Origin: Stereocaulon alpinum
Taxonomy: Eukaryota; Ascomycota; Lecanoromycetes; Lecanorales; Stereocaulaceae
Assembly (NCBI GenBank): GCA_018257865.1
Contig: JAEUBA010000001.1
Span: 558,001 to 622,000, forward strand
Length of the DNA: 64,000 bases
Direction of reading: 5' to 3'
In this document: piece by piece, positions 33,737 through 45,150 of the stretch
How the letters are laid out: each line of letters begins with the position of its first letter
How positions within the stretch are numbered: the stretch's first letter is position 1
Program-made: the position numbers and the translations under genes
Notes under the pieces: generated by a model
Told to the model about the DNA's origin: nothing
What the model saw: only the letters and a program-made list of their open reading frames with translations
Databases searched by the model: none

Positions 33737-35897
33737 TCAATGAAGAGGGCTAAGCTTGACTCCACCGAATGAGAAACCCCCATGCCAACGCCTTTCGAAT
33801 TTCTTCGAGATTACAAGGGCAATTCTTCCGGCGTCGTTAACTTCCACAATGCCCCCATTTACCTCACACCATCCTGTATTTCTATATGTATTCCATAGAC
33901 CTTGGTCGAGGTTATACGCTTTGAAACCTTCCAACAAAAGCTCGGGCGCGGCAAAAGGGTGCTTGTCGACGTCGATATTCGCTTCCATGAATTCTGAATA
34001 GTCTCTCGGTCGTCCCGCATGAAGGAGTAACGACCACGGGTAGCCGAAGCCTGAATCTGGGTTTGGAGAGGGTTCCCCAGCGACAACGGACGGGAAGACA
34101 CGCTCTAAGACAGAATTTTCCGTTGAACCTGCACAAGGAACAAAAAATGACAGGATCGGAACACTCGAAGGCGGACACGATTTCCCCGCCGGGAACCAGA
34201 AAATCCATCTTATTTGGTACTTGCCTGGTATGATATAACGGAAGCGGGCTCTCACTAAAAGATTGCAGATTCGCCGTACTGTGAGGACCGTGTTGCCAAT
34301 AGGGACGATGCCTCCTCTGCTGAATTCGTCCTCGACTTTGACGCCGACAGGGTAGCGAGTATCTGGATCCAGCCTTTCTCGGTACCAGTAAGCCATATTT
34401 GGGTAGTCTTGGTCAAGGTCATCCTGGTGAAGAGCCGAGAACTCCTCGGATGACAGTTCATATGTGGGACATACGGTGGGCTCGGATTTCCATATAGCGT
34501 GTCTCACCTGTTCCTGAGTAACTGTCTATGCACATCAGCATATGCCTATACTTCCACGAATCCCTGATAGGAATGATAAAATGGCAGTATATTCTATCAC
34601 TCTGCTCAGAGATTACGAACGCTTTATGCTTTCGTCCACTAACGAAGATCCTCTGCGCTAAGACGTACCTACTACCGCCACCTCTGAGAGCTTTCTGATA
34701 CAAGCTTTAGTCTTGGGACCTATTTCCGGATCATCGACGTATTTTCCTGTAAGACTTGTGATCTTCCCTTTCGCCTTCCATTCTTCAAGTCCAATTTGTC
34801 CCAGGTTAGGCACAGTGAAACGATAATAGCAACCATTCAGCGCCATCACCCTTCCCGAACCCTGTAGGAAAGTTTTCGCGGTATCTTCAGTCTCAGTCGC
34901 AATTTCTTTGAGCTTATCCACGATCTGCTTCGCATTGTTGCCGAACGCGCCGTAAGGAGCGTTGCCAGTACCTAAACTGATGAGTACCGCGTCATCAGCG
35001 CGCATAGACCAAATGTCTGTCGCTTCGCTGAGAATGATGTTGACGGGGTTATTGTTCTTGATACCGCCATCGAGGAATTGTTGATCTCCGATCAGAATCG
35101 GAGGAAAGAAGCCAGGAGCTGCAGATGTTGCTCGACACGCTTGCAAGATCGTACATTGATCGGAAACCTTGCTGCGAATCTTGGTAGGATTGGCATAAGA
35201 GCGGAAGATGGCAAGCTGTGTAATGTCACTGTGTGTGCAGGCGACGAATCTGAGAGCAAATGGATTAATAGCTAGAGAGAAAGCTGTTTCTCGGGATACG
35301 TACACTTTGCATGGCTGAATCGTACCTGGGTCCGTTACCTGTTCTCGTAACAGGGGTTCCTTTAGAGGACTCCCGCAGTTGTTTCCGTATTGATACAGAA
35401 CAGACCGGATAGCGTCTTCTAGTTTGCTCACGTCGAACGCAGCACCGACTCTCCAAGTTCCCCAGGCCGCTGCCACAATATTAAAGCTCGAGTGTAGTGG
35501 CGTGAAGGCATCCTTAGAAAGCTCTTCGTACGCCGTACGACATTCACTCAATGTCATACGCAGCCGTCCGAGCATTATGGCTATAATACTGCGGTTTTAG
35601 AATTAGCTTACTAAATAGACAGAGCTCGAAATTACTTGCCCGCCAGTACTTGTTCCTCCTATAATATCAAACATCTGCCAAGGTTCCAAACTCTCAAGTC
35701 CTTGGTCTCTACGACGGGCATTTGCGCTTTCCACGATATGCTCAAGCATGATGATGGCTGAGAGACCGCGCACACCTCCGCCATCTGATCACAAAGAGTC
35801 AGCCGTCTCCACTACTAGGACTAGCTATAGTATAACTATTCTGGATCTTACCGATCGACAACAGCTTCAAGCGTCCCTGGGAAGTCGACATACTCAT
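33737..35897 (-). CDS. Patatin-like phospholipase with C-terminal beta-sandwich (PP2-like) extension
   Basis: Proposed exons on the minus strand: 35852-35897, 35640-35784, 35304-35588, 34673-35249 and 33737-34513, for 609 residues. The patatin domain shows the oxyanion motif DGGGVRG (16-22), nucleophile Ser61 in GGTSTGG and the dyad Asp219 in FLDGG, so it should hydrolyse acyl esters of phospholipids. The intron after exon 2 has a GC donor (GCAAGT), forced by frame in the GGTSTGGIIA motif. The last intron (34514-34672, 159 bases) is less sure. It is favoured because the 3' frame has no ATG until 34396, so it hardly stands as a separate gene. The tail (352-609) contains GKYQIRW and ends GWCEVNGGIVEV..WHGGFSFGGVKLSPL, which resembles phloem-protein-2-like domains. 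That domain call is by eye. Confidence 0.75.
35589..35639 (-). other. GC-AG intron in the patatin gene
   Basis: A 51-base intron with donor GCAAGT and acceptor CGCAG. A GT donor four bases further on (GTAATT) would shift the frame away from IIAIMLGRL, so the GC donor is required to keep the family motif. Confidence 0.75.
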
Positions 35898-36439
35898 TGA
35901 TGATCAGGTTCATGAGAAACCGGGGAATGCTGCAAGTCCTTGAGGTTGAGAATATGATGGTGATTGCAGCTCAGCTGATAGAAGCAGCAAGGCCTGGACT
36001 TAGCCACCACTACTTTTTACTGGCGCCCGATTCGCCACCGATTATAGTCTGTATGAGTAGCTTCTCTTGCATCGGTTATACCAAGCCCATTGTTACCCCT
36101 CCAAGGGTTTAGTAGCTTAACCCCTTCGCAAAATAGGATGGATTCAGCACTGTTTCCGCAATGTTTTGGATTAACCAGGGCACACAGAGCGCGGGTTGAA
36201 CGTCATGCTGCGATTAGCTTTAAGTGGAGTCCATTATCAGGTATCTCTAAAACCCGAACTCTTAACATGTGATCGACTCTTTCTCCCTTGGGTATCATCT
36301 CATATGCCACTCGCCACGCTATGCCATACCACATGTTCCATGATACCTTGATACACCTCTAAATCATAGCACATAGTCAATGTCGCTCAAGCCCGTCTTC
36401 TCCTCGGCTCAACCTCATTATACACATCTTCAATGTCGC
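35898..36439. other. Intergenic region, patatin promoter and RPC1 3' side
   Basis: About 540 bases, no supported gene. Its right end includes the first copy of a 53-base duplication. Confidence 0.5.
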
Positions 36440-36482
36440 TCAAGCCCGTCTTCTCCTCGGCTCAACCTCATTATACGCATCT
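36377..36482. repeat. 53-base tandem duplication across the RPC1 stop codon
   Basis: Copy 1 (36377-36429) and copy 2 (36430-36482) are direct, contiguous and identical except for one base (ACACATC versus ACGCATC). Copy 2 holds the last codons and stop of the RNA polymerase III subunit gene. Copy 1 repeats them just downstream. Confidence 0.95.
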
Positions 36483-39400
36483 TCAAACACGCAATTCTTC
36501 CTGCCAATAACATTTTCACCGAACTGCAACTTCCTCACAACCTTGAATGCCCCGGTCCCCTGACTCATACTTTGCCCCATAATGATACATTCACTGACCC
36601 CCTCAATCTTATCCCGCTTCATATGCCACGCCGCCTCGAACAAATGATCAGGCGTCTTTTCGAAACTCGCTAGCTGCAGCACTGAATCTCTCATTTTGCT
36701 TAAGCCAAAGCGCGTGATGCCTAGCACTTCGCCTTTGTACGTCATCACGTCGGCTAGGAGCTGCATGTGGCGGGGATCGATATCCATGTCGCCCATGACG
36801 ACGCCGATTTCGTCGATGATAGTCTTACGTGCGGCTTCGATACCAAGGACATCTTTCATTTCCATTACGGAGTTCGTTTTGGTGGCGAGCCCGTTTACGC
36901 CGGGTGTCGTCATGCAGGCTTTCAAGCCGTAACCTTCCACCAGAAGCGCATTCTTGCCTTTGTCATCTGTCTGGATGATGGCGCGAGAGGCATCCGGGTA
37001 GCCGCGAATGGGGATATTTGGGAGTATACGCTTGATATTCTGCACGCGGAGGAAGACTTCGGTGTCTTCGTTGACTGCTGATTTAGAGCCACGCTTAGGT
37101 TTGTGGTCAGAAGATGAGCAGTCGATTGAGATGTAATTTCTGTAGATTCGGAAGTTCTGCAGGCTGAGTTTGAGTTTCTTTTGCTTCACGATTACCTCGA
37201 CGATGTCGCCTATTGTTATGTCGAGCTGGAGGCGGTTGAGGGTGTCAAAGTCCACAGCGATGGAAACCCGACATTGATCTGCGTCCCAGCTGGATTCGAT
37301 GTGGTAGATGATGTCCCTCAGGAATGTCTGTTCTATACGACCTTTGACTACTCGAGCAGCAGTAATATCATCTTTGAGGTACAGGTCACAAGTAATGACT
37401 GGTGTACTGATGACCTTGGACGCGTTGATGATCTCTTTGATTCGAGGAACACCCTGTGTGATACTCATGCCAGCAACACCAGCGAAATGAAAGGTCTTCA
37501 AAGTCATTTGCGTTCCGGGCTCCCCAATTGACTGGGCAGCAACGGCGCCAACGGCAGATCCGGGCTCCACTTTGGCTCTATCGTACTTCTTCAAGCAGGC
37601 TTCAATAAAGGCTTTGAGCGTTGGCCCTGACATCTTCGCCGCGCGTTCGACGTAAGCGTTGGCTTCTCTCACTACGTCTGGGTTAGCTTAGCTTATGGCC
37701 CGGCACTGTTGTGACTTACTCTTGGCCTGTGGTAGAGAATGCTTTCCAAGATTCTTACGAAGACCTTCGGGTACACCCAACCGCTTGCGCAACCTAGCTG
37801 ACTCGTGAGCTTTTCGAGAAGCAAAGTCTTCGATGGTCTGCAGAAAGTCGCGAGCGCTCTCTTTGTTGTCGATTCCATGAAGGCTTCGGTCCAGATACTC
37901 TAATTCTTCTCCCATGAGAGACTTCCGCGCCAAATTTGCTCGATGGCTGCGTAGTTGTTCGGCACACATTGATATGATCTCCCATGGGAGCAGAGGCCGG
38001 TCTGCATGATTCCAAGTAGTGGCTTCGGCATGCGTGAAAGTTCTTTCGAAGTGCACCGGTCTAGCCTTACCCTCCATGTCCACGGGATCGAGTTTGTCAT
38101 CGCCGAATTGGAATTGAACGATATTCGAAGATGAGTTGCGGACAGTGTTGTCGTATTTGGTAGACAAATCCTCGAGTGACTTCATTAATCGCCGAGACAT
38201 ATAGCCAGTCTCGGCAGTCTTGACAGCCGTATCGACAAGACCTTCTCGTCCCGATATTGCGTGGAAGTAGAACTCGGAAGGACTCAAACCCGAGAAGAAA
38301 CTGTTCCGTACGAAACCCTTAGATGGCGGTTGACGCGCATTCTTAGGAAAGTGGGGAAGACTTCGATCCTGGAAACCGTCTGCAACACGGCTGCCGCCAA
38401 TGATCTGCTGTCCTACGACAGCGACCATTTGCGAGACGTTGATATTTGAACCCTTCGAACCACACGTTGCCATGATCATGGGTGAGTTCCATCGGCTCAG
38501 TTCAGCAAAACAATGCTCTCCAGCTTGCTGTCGTACCTTGCTCAAGATGCCCGAAATTGAGTTCTCCATTGTCTGCTCCTCGTCGCAGCCGGCGGCTTTA
38601 TCAAGTTCGCCATATGTGAATTTTTTTATAACCGCATCAGAGTCTGCATATGCTTTCTCCACGAGCAGCTTCTTGAGATTGGTCAGCTTTTCGCCGGGGT
38701 AGACATCGCCGATGCCAATGGAGAACCCTTGATTTGTTAGCCAGCGAGCTGAGAGTTTTGCCAGACGGTTCATGGCGGCAACGGCGGCGTCCGGGCCATA
38801 GTCTCGCATTATCACGTAGAAGACGGAATCTTTCTTCCCTGAACCAATGGTAGATTTGTCCATAACACCACACATGATCTCTGAGTTACGTATGCAAAGC
38901 CAGCTATCATGCCGATCGAGGTCAGGAGCTTGACCGGGAACATTTCTGTATTGTCGGCAAGCCGCGTCAAGGTTCACCAAAACTTCGCAATCTTTATTCG
39001 GACGCATCAAGACATTAAAGACCTGTTTTCCGGTCCAAAGCATCACAGGTTTCAAAATAGCAGGGGGAGGAATATCAATCTGCATGTTACCGTGAACCAT
39101 GTACATGCAAATATTGGTGAAAGTTTTCCGATCGTAGAAGTTGTCCTTGCTGCTAAGCAGATACGCAGCTGTTATGAAGTCTTGAATAGCAGAAATGATA
39201 GGCTCTCCATTCTTGGGTGTCGCCAAGTTATGCTTTACTGCCATCAGCTCAATCGCCTCCGTTCGAGCTTCTTCTGTTTGCGGAACATGCAGATTCATCT
39301 CGTCTCCGTCAAAGTCGGCGTTATAAGGGTTGCAGACACACTCGTTGAGACGGAAAGTTCTGTGTGGTCTGACCTTTACGTAGTGGCTCAGTATACTGAG

Positions 39401-40936
39401 CTTGTGCAAGGAGGGTTGTCTGTTGAATAAGACAATGTCACCATCCTCCAAATGTCGTTCAACGATATCGCCGATTTTCAGATCTTCTGCGTGTTTACTC
39501 GGTCTACCATACTTAAGGTATTGTTTGAGTTCGGTATCTTTCTTCCAGATATAGTTGGCTCCAGGCCACTTGTTGATTCCGCGTCGCACGCATTCCCTCA
39601 ATTTCTCTATGTTGTAGCGTGACACTTTCTCCGGATATGTAAGATTCTTTGCGACAAGCTCTGGTATTGCAACCTCGTCAATGCCAAGATTGGGATCCGG
39701 AGATATGACAGTACGGCCAGAAAAGTCCACACGCTTCCCAGACAAGTTACCTCGAAAGCGGCCTTGCTTACCCTTCAGTCGTTGGCAGAAGCCTCGAATG
39801 CCCTGATGATAGCCTACTGGTTTAACGCCTGGAATGTCACTATTGATATTCATTGCAATCTGAAGCTGGAGGAAGTCCCATTGCTCCATTATTGTGGCCA
39901 CTGGCTGACCGGATGCAAGTCCTTCTCTAAGCATGGTGTTAATGTTCACTATATCAGAAGCCTTCGATGTGAGGTCGTCCTCGGTAGTTGCACCATCTTG
40001 AGGTACTGATGGTCTGATACAGACTGGCGATACCGGCACGTATTGCCAAATGAACATCTCTGGTCTGCCTTCTGCCGGATTCATTCCTAGAAGCTCACAA
40101 TCCGTAGCACTGATTCTCTTGAACAAATTGAGGACTCGCAATGGGTTCAGATCGTCCACGGCCTTCTTGGCATTCTTATCGACCAGATCATTTGCCTTCC
40201 GAGCACTCTTGAATGACTCATCGAATGCGATCTTGGCGGCTGGTGCCGTCTTCTTCAGTGCCTTAGAGTTTTCAAAGTAGCTGAACTGCTCATGTATTAT
40301 CTTCAGTGGATGTGTACCAGCCCGTTTGACCCGTCCATTGATCGTCCCACACGCATAACATGACCTCGTCTTCCTGCACTGGTCGTTGATTTTCTTGCAA
40401 ATTTGGGTTTTCCGTAGATTGTCAATGTTTGGCCGACGGAGGTCTCGAAGGAATGTTCGCCGTTCACTCTCGGTAAGGAGTATGTGGGCACAATTCTAGC
40501 ATGTGTTAGTGTATGTCAGTGTTCAGATAGCCGTCAGATGTACTTTGCAAATGTCCTGTAGAACCGTGATGATCATCTTCAAGAAGCCCACGTGAAGGGC
40601 TGGTAGAGCCAGCTTGATGTAGCCGAAGTGGCCATTGCATGTCTGCAAGGGTTCTCCACATGTTTCGCAGTATCCAGTCTTCATTGATATGCCCATCCTC
40701 GTATCGAGAGGGCCATATTCTTTAGGCGCTCGGTCTTGCTGGAGATTGTATAGCTCCCGATCGCATACTTCGACAACGCCCTGCTTTACGATGTCTTGGG
40801 TAGAGCTGCACAGGTATCAGAGCGATGCACTATTACACCGTGCCTAAACATACCCAATGCCAAAGTTGAGCTCTTTAATGCGTTTCGGAATGGTGTCCAC
40901 CACCTGCTCCTTCACCGATTCGGTTGTGGTAGCCAT
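36440..40936 (-). CDS. RPC1: DNA-directed RNA polymerase III largest subunit (RPC160)
   Basis: Exons on the minus strand, 40854-40936, 40544-40805, 37720-40495 and 36440-37677, give 1452 residues, matching the family. The start is MATTTESVKEQVVDTIPKRI. Key parts in order: zinc-binding cysteines in GYCETCGEPLQTCNGHFGY and CYACGTINGR, the lid/rudder region around KGKQGRFRGNLSGKRVDFSG, the catalytic NADFDGDEMN that binds both active-site Mg2+ ions, the funnel, the bridge helix (SGREGLVDTAVKTAETGYMS) and the trigger loop (EPGTQMTLKTFHFAGV). The 42-base last intron joins QAK|NVVREANAYV. This subunit forms the active site that makes tRNAs, 5S rRNA and U6. A 53-base duplication spans its stop codon. 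It follows GUF1 on the same strand. Confidence 0.98.
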
Positions 40937-41271
40937 AGCGAGAAATTATGGCTACCGCCAGCAATACAGAGGTAGTATCTTGTGGTGATATAGCAGATAC
41001 ATAGGGGCTGGCTCTGGCACTTCCGTGTTGCAGCACTACACAGCGGAATCCAGTTATCGTGAACGATTTTGGAGCTTCGAGTCACAGCTTCAACTTTTTG
41101 GTGGTGGGGTGACGAGGTAGTTATATCCGATATTTCCGATTTACTATTAGCGGTGGGTACAACTTGCTTCATTGAAGACTTTCACATGCCATATTACGAT
41201 AATCATAGTGAGCTGGATAACAATGTCTATGTAAAAGCTATATATATGTATTCGTTGTAGTTTGATAGCTG
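40937..41271. other. Intergenic region RPC1 / GUF1
   Basis: About 335 bases holding the RPC1 promoter and GUF1 3' UTR. Nothing else seen. Confidence 0.5.
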
Positions 41272-43283
41272 TCACTTGGCGAGGAAAGCTTGGAATGCCT
41301 TCGACTCGATTGCGATGTTGCCAACAGATTTCAGCTTCTTCCTACCCTCCTTCTGGTTCTCCAAGAGTTTCCTCCTTCGGCTTATATCAGCCGCATGCAG
41401 CTTCTGCAGCACGTCCTTCCGAAAAGGCTTGATGGTCTCTCTTGCCACTATGCGTCCTCCAATGGCAGCCTGTATGATAACCTCGAACATTTGACGATCC
41501 ACGTGCTCCTTGAATTTTGTAACCCACTGTCGTCCCAATCTATCGACCTGGCTCATGTGAACAACGCGAGAAACAGCGTCCACAGCCACTCCATTCACTA
41601 GCAATTGAAGCTTGACGACGTTGCTTTTCCTCCATGCCGCTTCTTCGTAGTCGAGGCTGGCATACCCTTTCGTCACACCTTTGAGCTTACCAAAGAAGTC
41701 ATCCACGAGCTGCGCCAAGGGCAGCTCGTACTTCAAGATTACTTGTGTTGCTGTGAAGAACGACAGCTCCTTCTGTTCGCCACGGTTGCCTTCGCAAAGC
41801 TCAATCACCTTGCCTAAGAATTCTTCCGGAAGCGTAATGGTCACTAAGACGTAAGGCTCTTGAAGTTCGGCTACTTTGCCAGAAGTCGATTTTGTATCTG
41901 GGAAATTTGCTGGGTTTCTTATAGTCTCCTCCTTGCCGTCAGCCCATATGACCTTGAAAGGCACAGTTGGCGGCGTGATGATTATGCTTGCGCCATGTTC
42001 CTGTCGCAATCGGTCTTCGAATACGGAGCAATGGAGCGTCCCCAGAAAACCAAGCCTCCAGCCAGCTCCTAAGGCTTCGGAGTACTCTTTTTGTAACGTG
42101 ACACTTCGGTCGTTGAGCACGATCTGATCAATACTGTCTTCGAGATGACCATATTCGCTTTGATCAGTTGGAAACGCAGCCACAAACACCATGGTTTTAG
42201 GCTCCTCAAAGCCAGGCAAGGCCTGAACAGACGTCTCTGAGCCGACTGTCGTATATGTATCTCCAACTTTTGCTTCTTGACTTCGCTTCATGCCGGGGTT
42301 GAAGAAGATGTAGCCTAATTGTCCAGCTCGGAGCTTTGCCTGAGGTGTCTGATCCGGGTACATTATTCCCACCTCGCCGACATGATACTTCAAGCCAGTA
42401 GCGAAGGAGACTACCTGGTCCCCAGCTTTGATAGTACCATCAAAGAGACGAACAAGTAGTATGACGCCTCTAAAAGTCGAATACCAAGAATCGATGAGCA
42501 GCATCCGTAAAGGTTTGAGGTAGTCGCCCGTGGGACTAGGCTGGTCAGCAAAACGAGGAGCACCATTGTAACAAACTTCGGAGCTTACGCTGGAATCTGT
42601 TCGACAATAGTGGGCAGAATTTTCTCGACATGAAGACCGGTTCTCGCAGAGATAAGTACCGCTGTCTTGGGATCAAGCTCAAATGTATCCTTCATCTGCT
42701 GCAGAGCGCGCTCCGGCTCTGCGGACTGCAAGTCGATCTTGTTTATGACTGGCACCAATTGTAGGCCCTGAGAAAATGCCAGATAAAAGTTGGCGACAGT
42801 CTGAGCCTGGACGCCTTGACTAGCATCGACCAAGAGCAATGCTCCACCACAGCTTGCATAGCTCCTGGTTACTTCTGCTCGAAAATCGACATGACCTGGC
42901 GTGTCCACGAGATGTAAGAGGTATTCCTCTCCTTTATACTTGTATAACATGGTACATGTCTGTGCTTTCACCGTGATTCCGCGCTCCCGCTCCACATCGA
43001 GCTTATCCAAGACCTGCTTCTTCCCTCCTGGCTCGATTGTTCCAGTAAGCTCAAGGAGCCGGTCACTGAGGGTACTCTTGCCATGGTCGACGTGGGCAAC
43101 GATGCAAAAATTTCGGAAGCGTTCAAGTGGTATGTCTGATATCCTTTTCTCCAAGCTACCAACAGCAGTCTTGGAAGCGTTTGCTTGCCGGAAGGTCGAC
43201 GATGCGAAGGGCCGACTCCACGGTTGGGGGACGTATCGGTGGCACGCTCGAGCCGTTAGCGCTATCCGAAGACATCGTCGCAT
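41272..43283 (-). CDS. GUF1: Mitochondrial translation factor Guf1 (LepA/EF4 GTPase)
   Basis: Exons 42589-43283 and 41272-42535 give 652 residues. The 53-base intron joins codon GC|T (QIPA|PTGDYLKP). The N-terminus MRRCLRIALTARACHRYVPQ is basic and lacks acids, fitting a matrix presequence. GTPase motifs are visible: AHVDHGKS (63-70), a RERGIT switch, DTPGH and NKID. The LepA-specific C-terminal region follows (LQLLVNGVAVDAVSRVVH, then GRIVARETIKPFRKDVLQKL and a basic end). Guf1 back-translocates or stabilises stalled mitochondrial ribosomes under stress. It is divergent from MAD2 with 220 bases between start codons. Confidence 0.97.
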
Positions 43284-43503
43284 CAGTCACGGATGCTGCG
43301 CTCTCATCCCACCATAAATGAGCGTTAAGATTGAGGTCAGTGATCTTTGCTGCAGCGAAACAATTCTAGCTTTGCAAAGAGATTCTCACGGCTAAAGTTC
43401 GGCACTTTGGGTTTCTCCACCAACCAAGATCCAAACAATGAGATCTCGTGGATAGTGCAAGCCTTCAATGTGTTCGCATCACTGATGCTATCACTAGGCG
43501 AGC
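43284..43503. promoter_or_regulatory. Bidirectional promoter of GUF1 and MAD2
   Basis: The start codons at 43283 (minus) and 43504 (plus) face away from each other over 220 bases, so the promoters must be shared or overlapping. No TATA box is obvious. Confidence 0.5.
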
Positions 43504-44488
43504 ATGTCTGCCGAAAAGGATAAATCAAGGGTGCATAAACTTTCACTTAAAGGTCCTGAGCACACCATTCCTACTGTTGAATCAGTGAGTGTTAACTCGT
43601 GATTAGGTTCTTCGAAGCTCATTGCCGAATTCGTAAGTCGAGAACGTCAAATGGTGACTGTAGGTGCTCAAAGCCTGTAGTTCGAGTATTCTATCAATAC
43701 TATCCTGTAAGCCAATCTGTCCAATAAGACCAGCTAGATTTAATCAAGCACAAGGTTTCAACGAGGAGTTTACCCAGCGGAAGACTTCACCGCGTGCGTG
43801 TTCTCAAAGGCATTGACTATCAGGATCTGACGATGCAATCCAGGGTCAAGAAGTATGGCCTCAACATGCTCGGTTTGTATTTCTTTCACCAATATCTTGC
43901 AATCCTTGCCAACATCAGGATTAGTCACTTCGGACGACCAAGTCAAAGCCTACATCAAGAAGATCATGTCGCAACTCAACAAATGGATGACAGGCGGCAA
44001 AATCTCGAAGCTTGTAGTCGTGATTACGAGTAAAGAAACAGGTGAAAACGTTGAAAGGTGGCAATTTGACGTTCAGCTTTTCAACAAATCGTCGACGAAG
44101 AGCTCAAAAGACACGTCCAAGCCTTCAGGCAAAGAGAATACGGTACCTACGTATGCCCTCTTTCAGTTCGTTATCAAAGTGTTCCATTTGACCGTGATAT
44201 AGCGAGGCTTCCGAATTGCCTCCGGAAAAGACAGAAAAAGAAATTCAGCTCGAGATCCAATCCATTTTCCGCCAGATCACCGCCTCGGTGACTTTTCTCC
44301 CGCAACTCGATGCCGGAAACTGCACCTTCAACGTCTTGGTCTACGCAGACGCTGACTCTGAAGTGCCAATGGAATGGGGAGATAGCGATGCAAAGGAGAT
44401 TGAGAACGGCGAGAAAGTGCAATTGCGAAGTTTCAGTACGAGTAATCATCGAGTCGATACTCTGGTTAGCTACAGGCTTGCAGATTAG
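43504..44488 (+). CDS. MAD2: Spindle assembly checkpoint protein Mad2 (HORMA domain)
   Basis: Seven exons, 43504-43552, 43607-43632, 43681-43706, 43755-43793, 43844-43872, 43925-44150 and 44203-44488, give 226 residues. Four consecutive exons are only 26, 26, 39 and 29 bases long. The first donor (GTCCTG) is weak but is needed to join KG|SSKLIAEF. The HORMA domain is complete: LIAEFFEYSINTIL, RGVYPAEDFTAVKKYGLNML, then KAYIKKIMSQLNKWM and the safety-belt region ending VDTLVSYRLAD. Mad2 is recruited to unattached kinetochores and holds Cdc20 in the mitotic checkpoint complex. A polar insert of Ser, Lys and Thr (about residues 115-140) makes it slightly longer than the yeast protein. Confidence 0.95.
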
Positions 44489-45150
44489 GAGGTTCGGGGT
44501 TTGTATCGGGTCTTGTATAGGCGTTGCATGGAAGGGGGTTTAGGTAGCCGGAGGTGTGGAATCTGTTGTCCCATATGGAGCATAGCTGCTCCGCGCGAAA
44601 GATGTTTATGCTTGCTGAGGGCTGCTATCAGCAGAAAGTGAAGTACCTTTCGTCCTGTGTCTGAATACCAATCAACGTGAGAGTCCTCGATAAAATCTTT
44701 GATCTTGGATGATCAAGTGTTGGTTTGCTGGGGCTGTCTCTGAAAAGGCAAGGCTACATTGCTCGAAGATTCAACCAAAACAAAAAACAGCGTTGAGAAA
44801 AGTGGCGTGGCTTTTGACCAAGTGGAAGCTGTAATAATCTCCTCACCTATTGACTAACTTAGACATCACGAGTATATCGTACCATTTGATCCATGCTAAC
44901 GAGATGGTTTCTTTAGAGTCACAAAGTTTCCCTATCGACATTGTTCGCGTTCTCATGTACGGTTATGTAGTTCGGATTTCGGTTACCCTACTCTACCCTC
45001 TTCTACCTTGCTCTATCATGAGGTTTAGCCGTGGCTCCCAACTCCAACCAATAAAAGACCTTCCGAATCTACCCATAGTGCCGAGCCCTTAACGCCGTAT
45101 TCAGATGCAAGATGTGGCTACATATGTACGAGAAGAGAAACACTCAACGA
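44489..45150. other. Convergent intergenic region MAD2 / NPF protein
   Basis: About 660 bases with the two 3' UTRs. The frame at 44850-45092 has no recognisable content. Confidence 0.5.

Noticed and set aside
34458..34703. An 81-codon minus-strand frame between the two patatin-gene parts as a separate gene
   Set aside because: It overlaps the end of the patatin exon in another frame and fits better as intron sequence.
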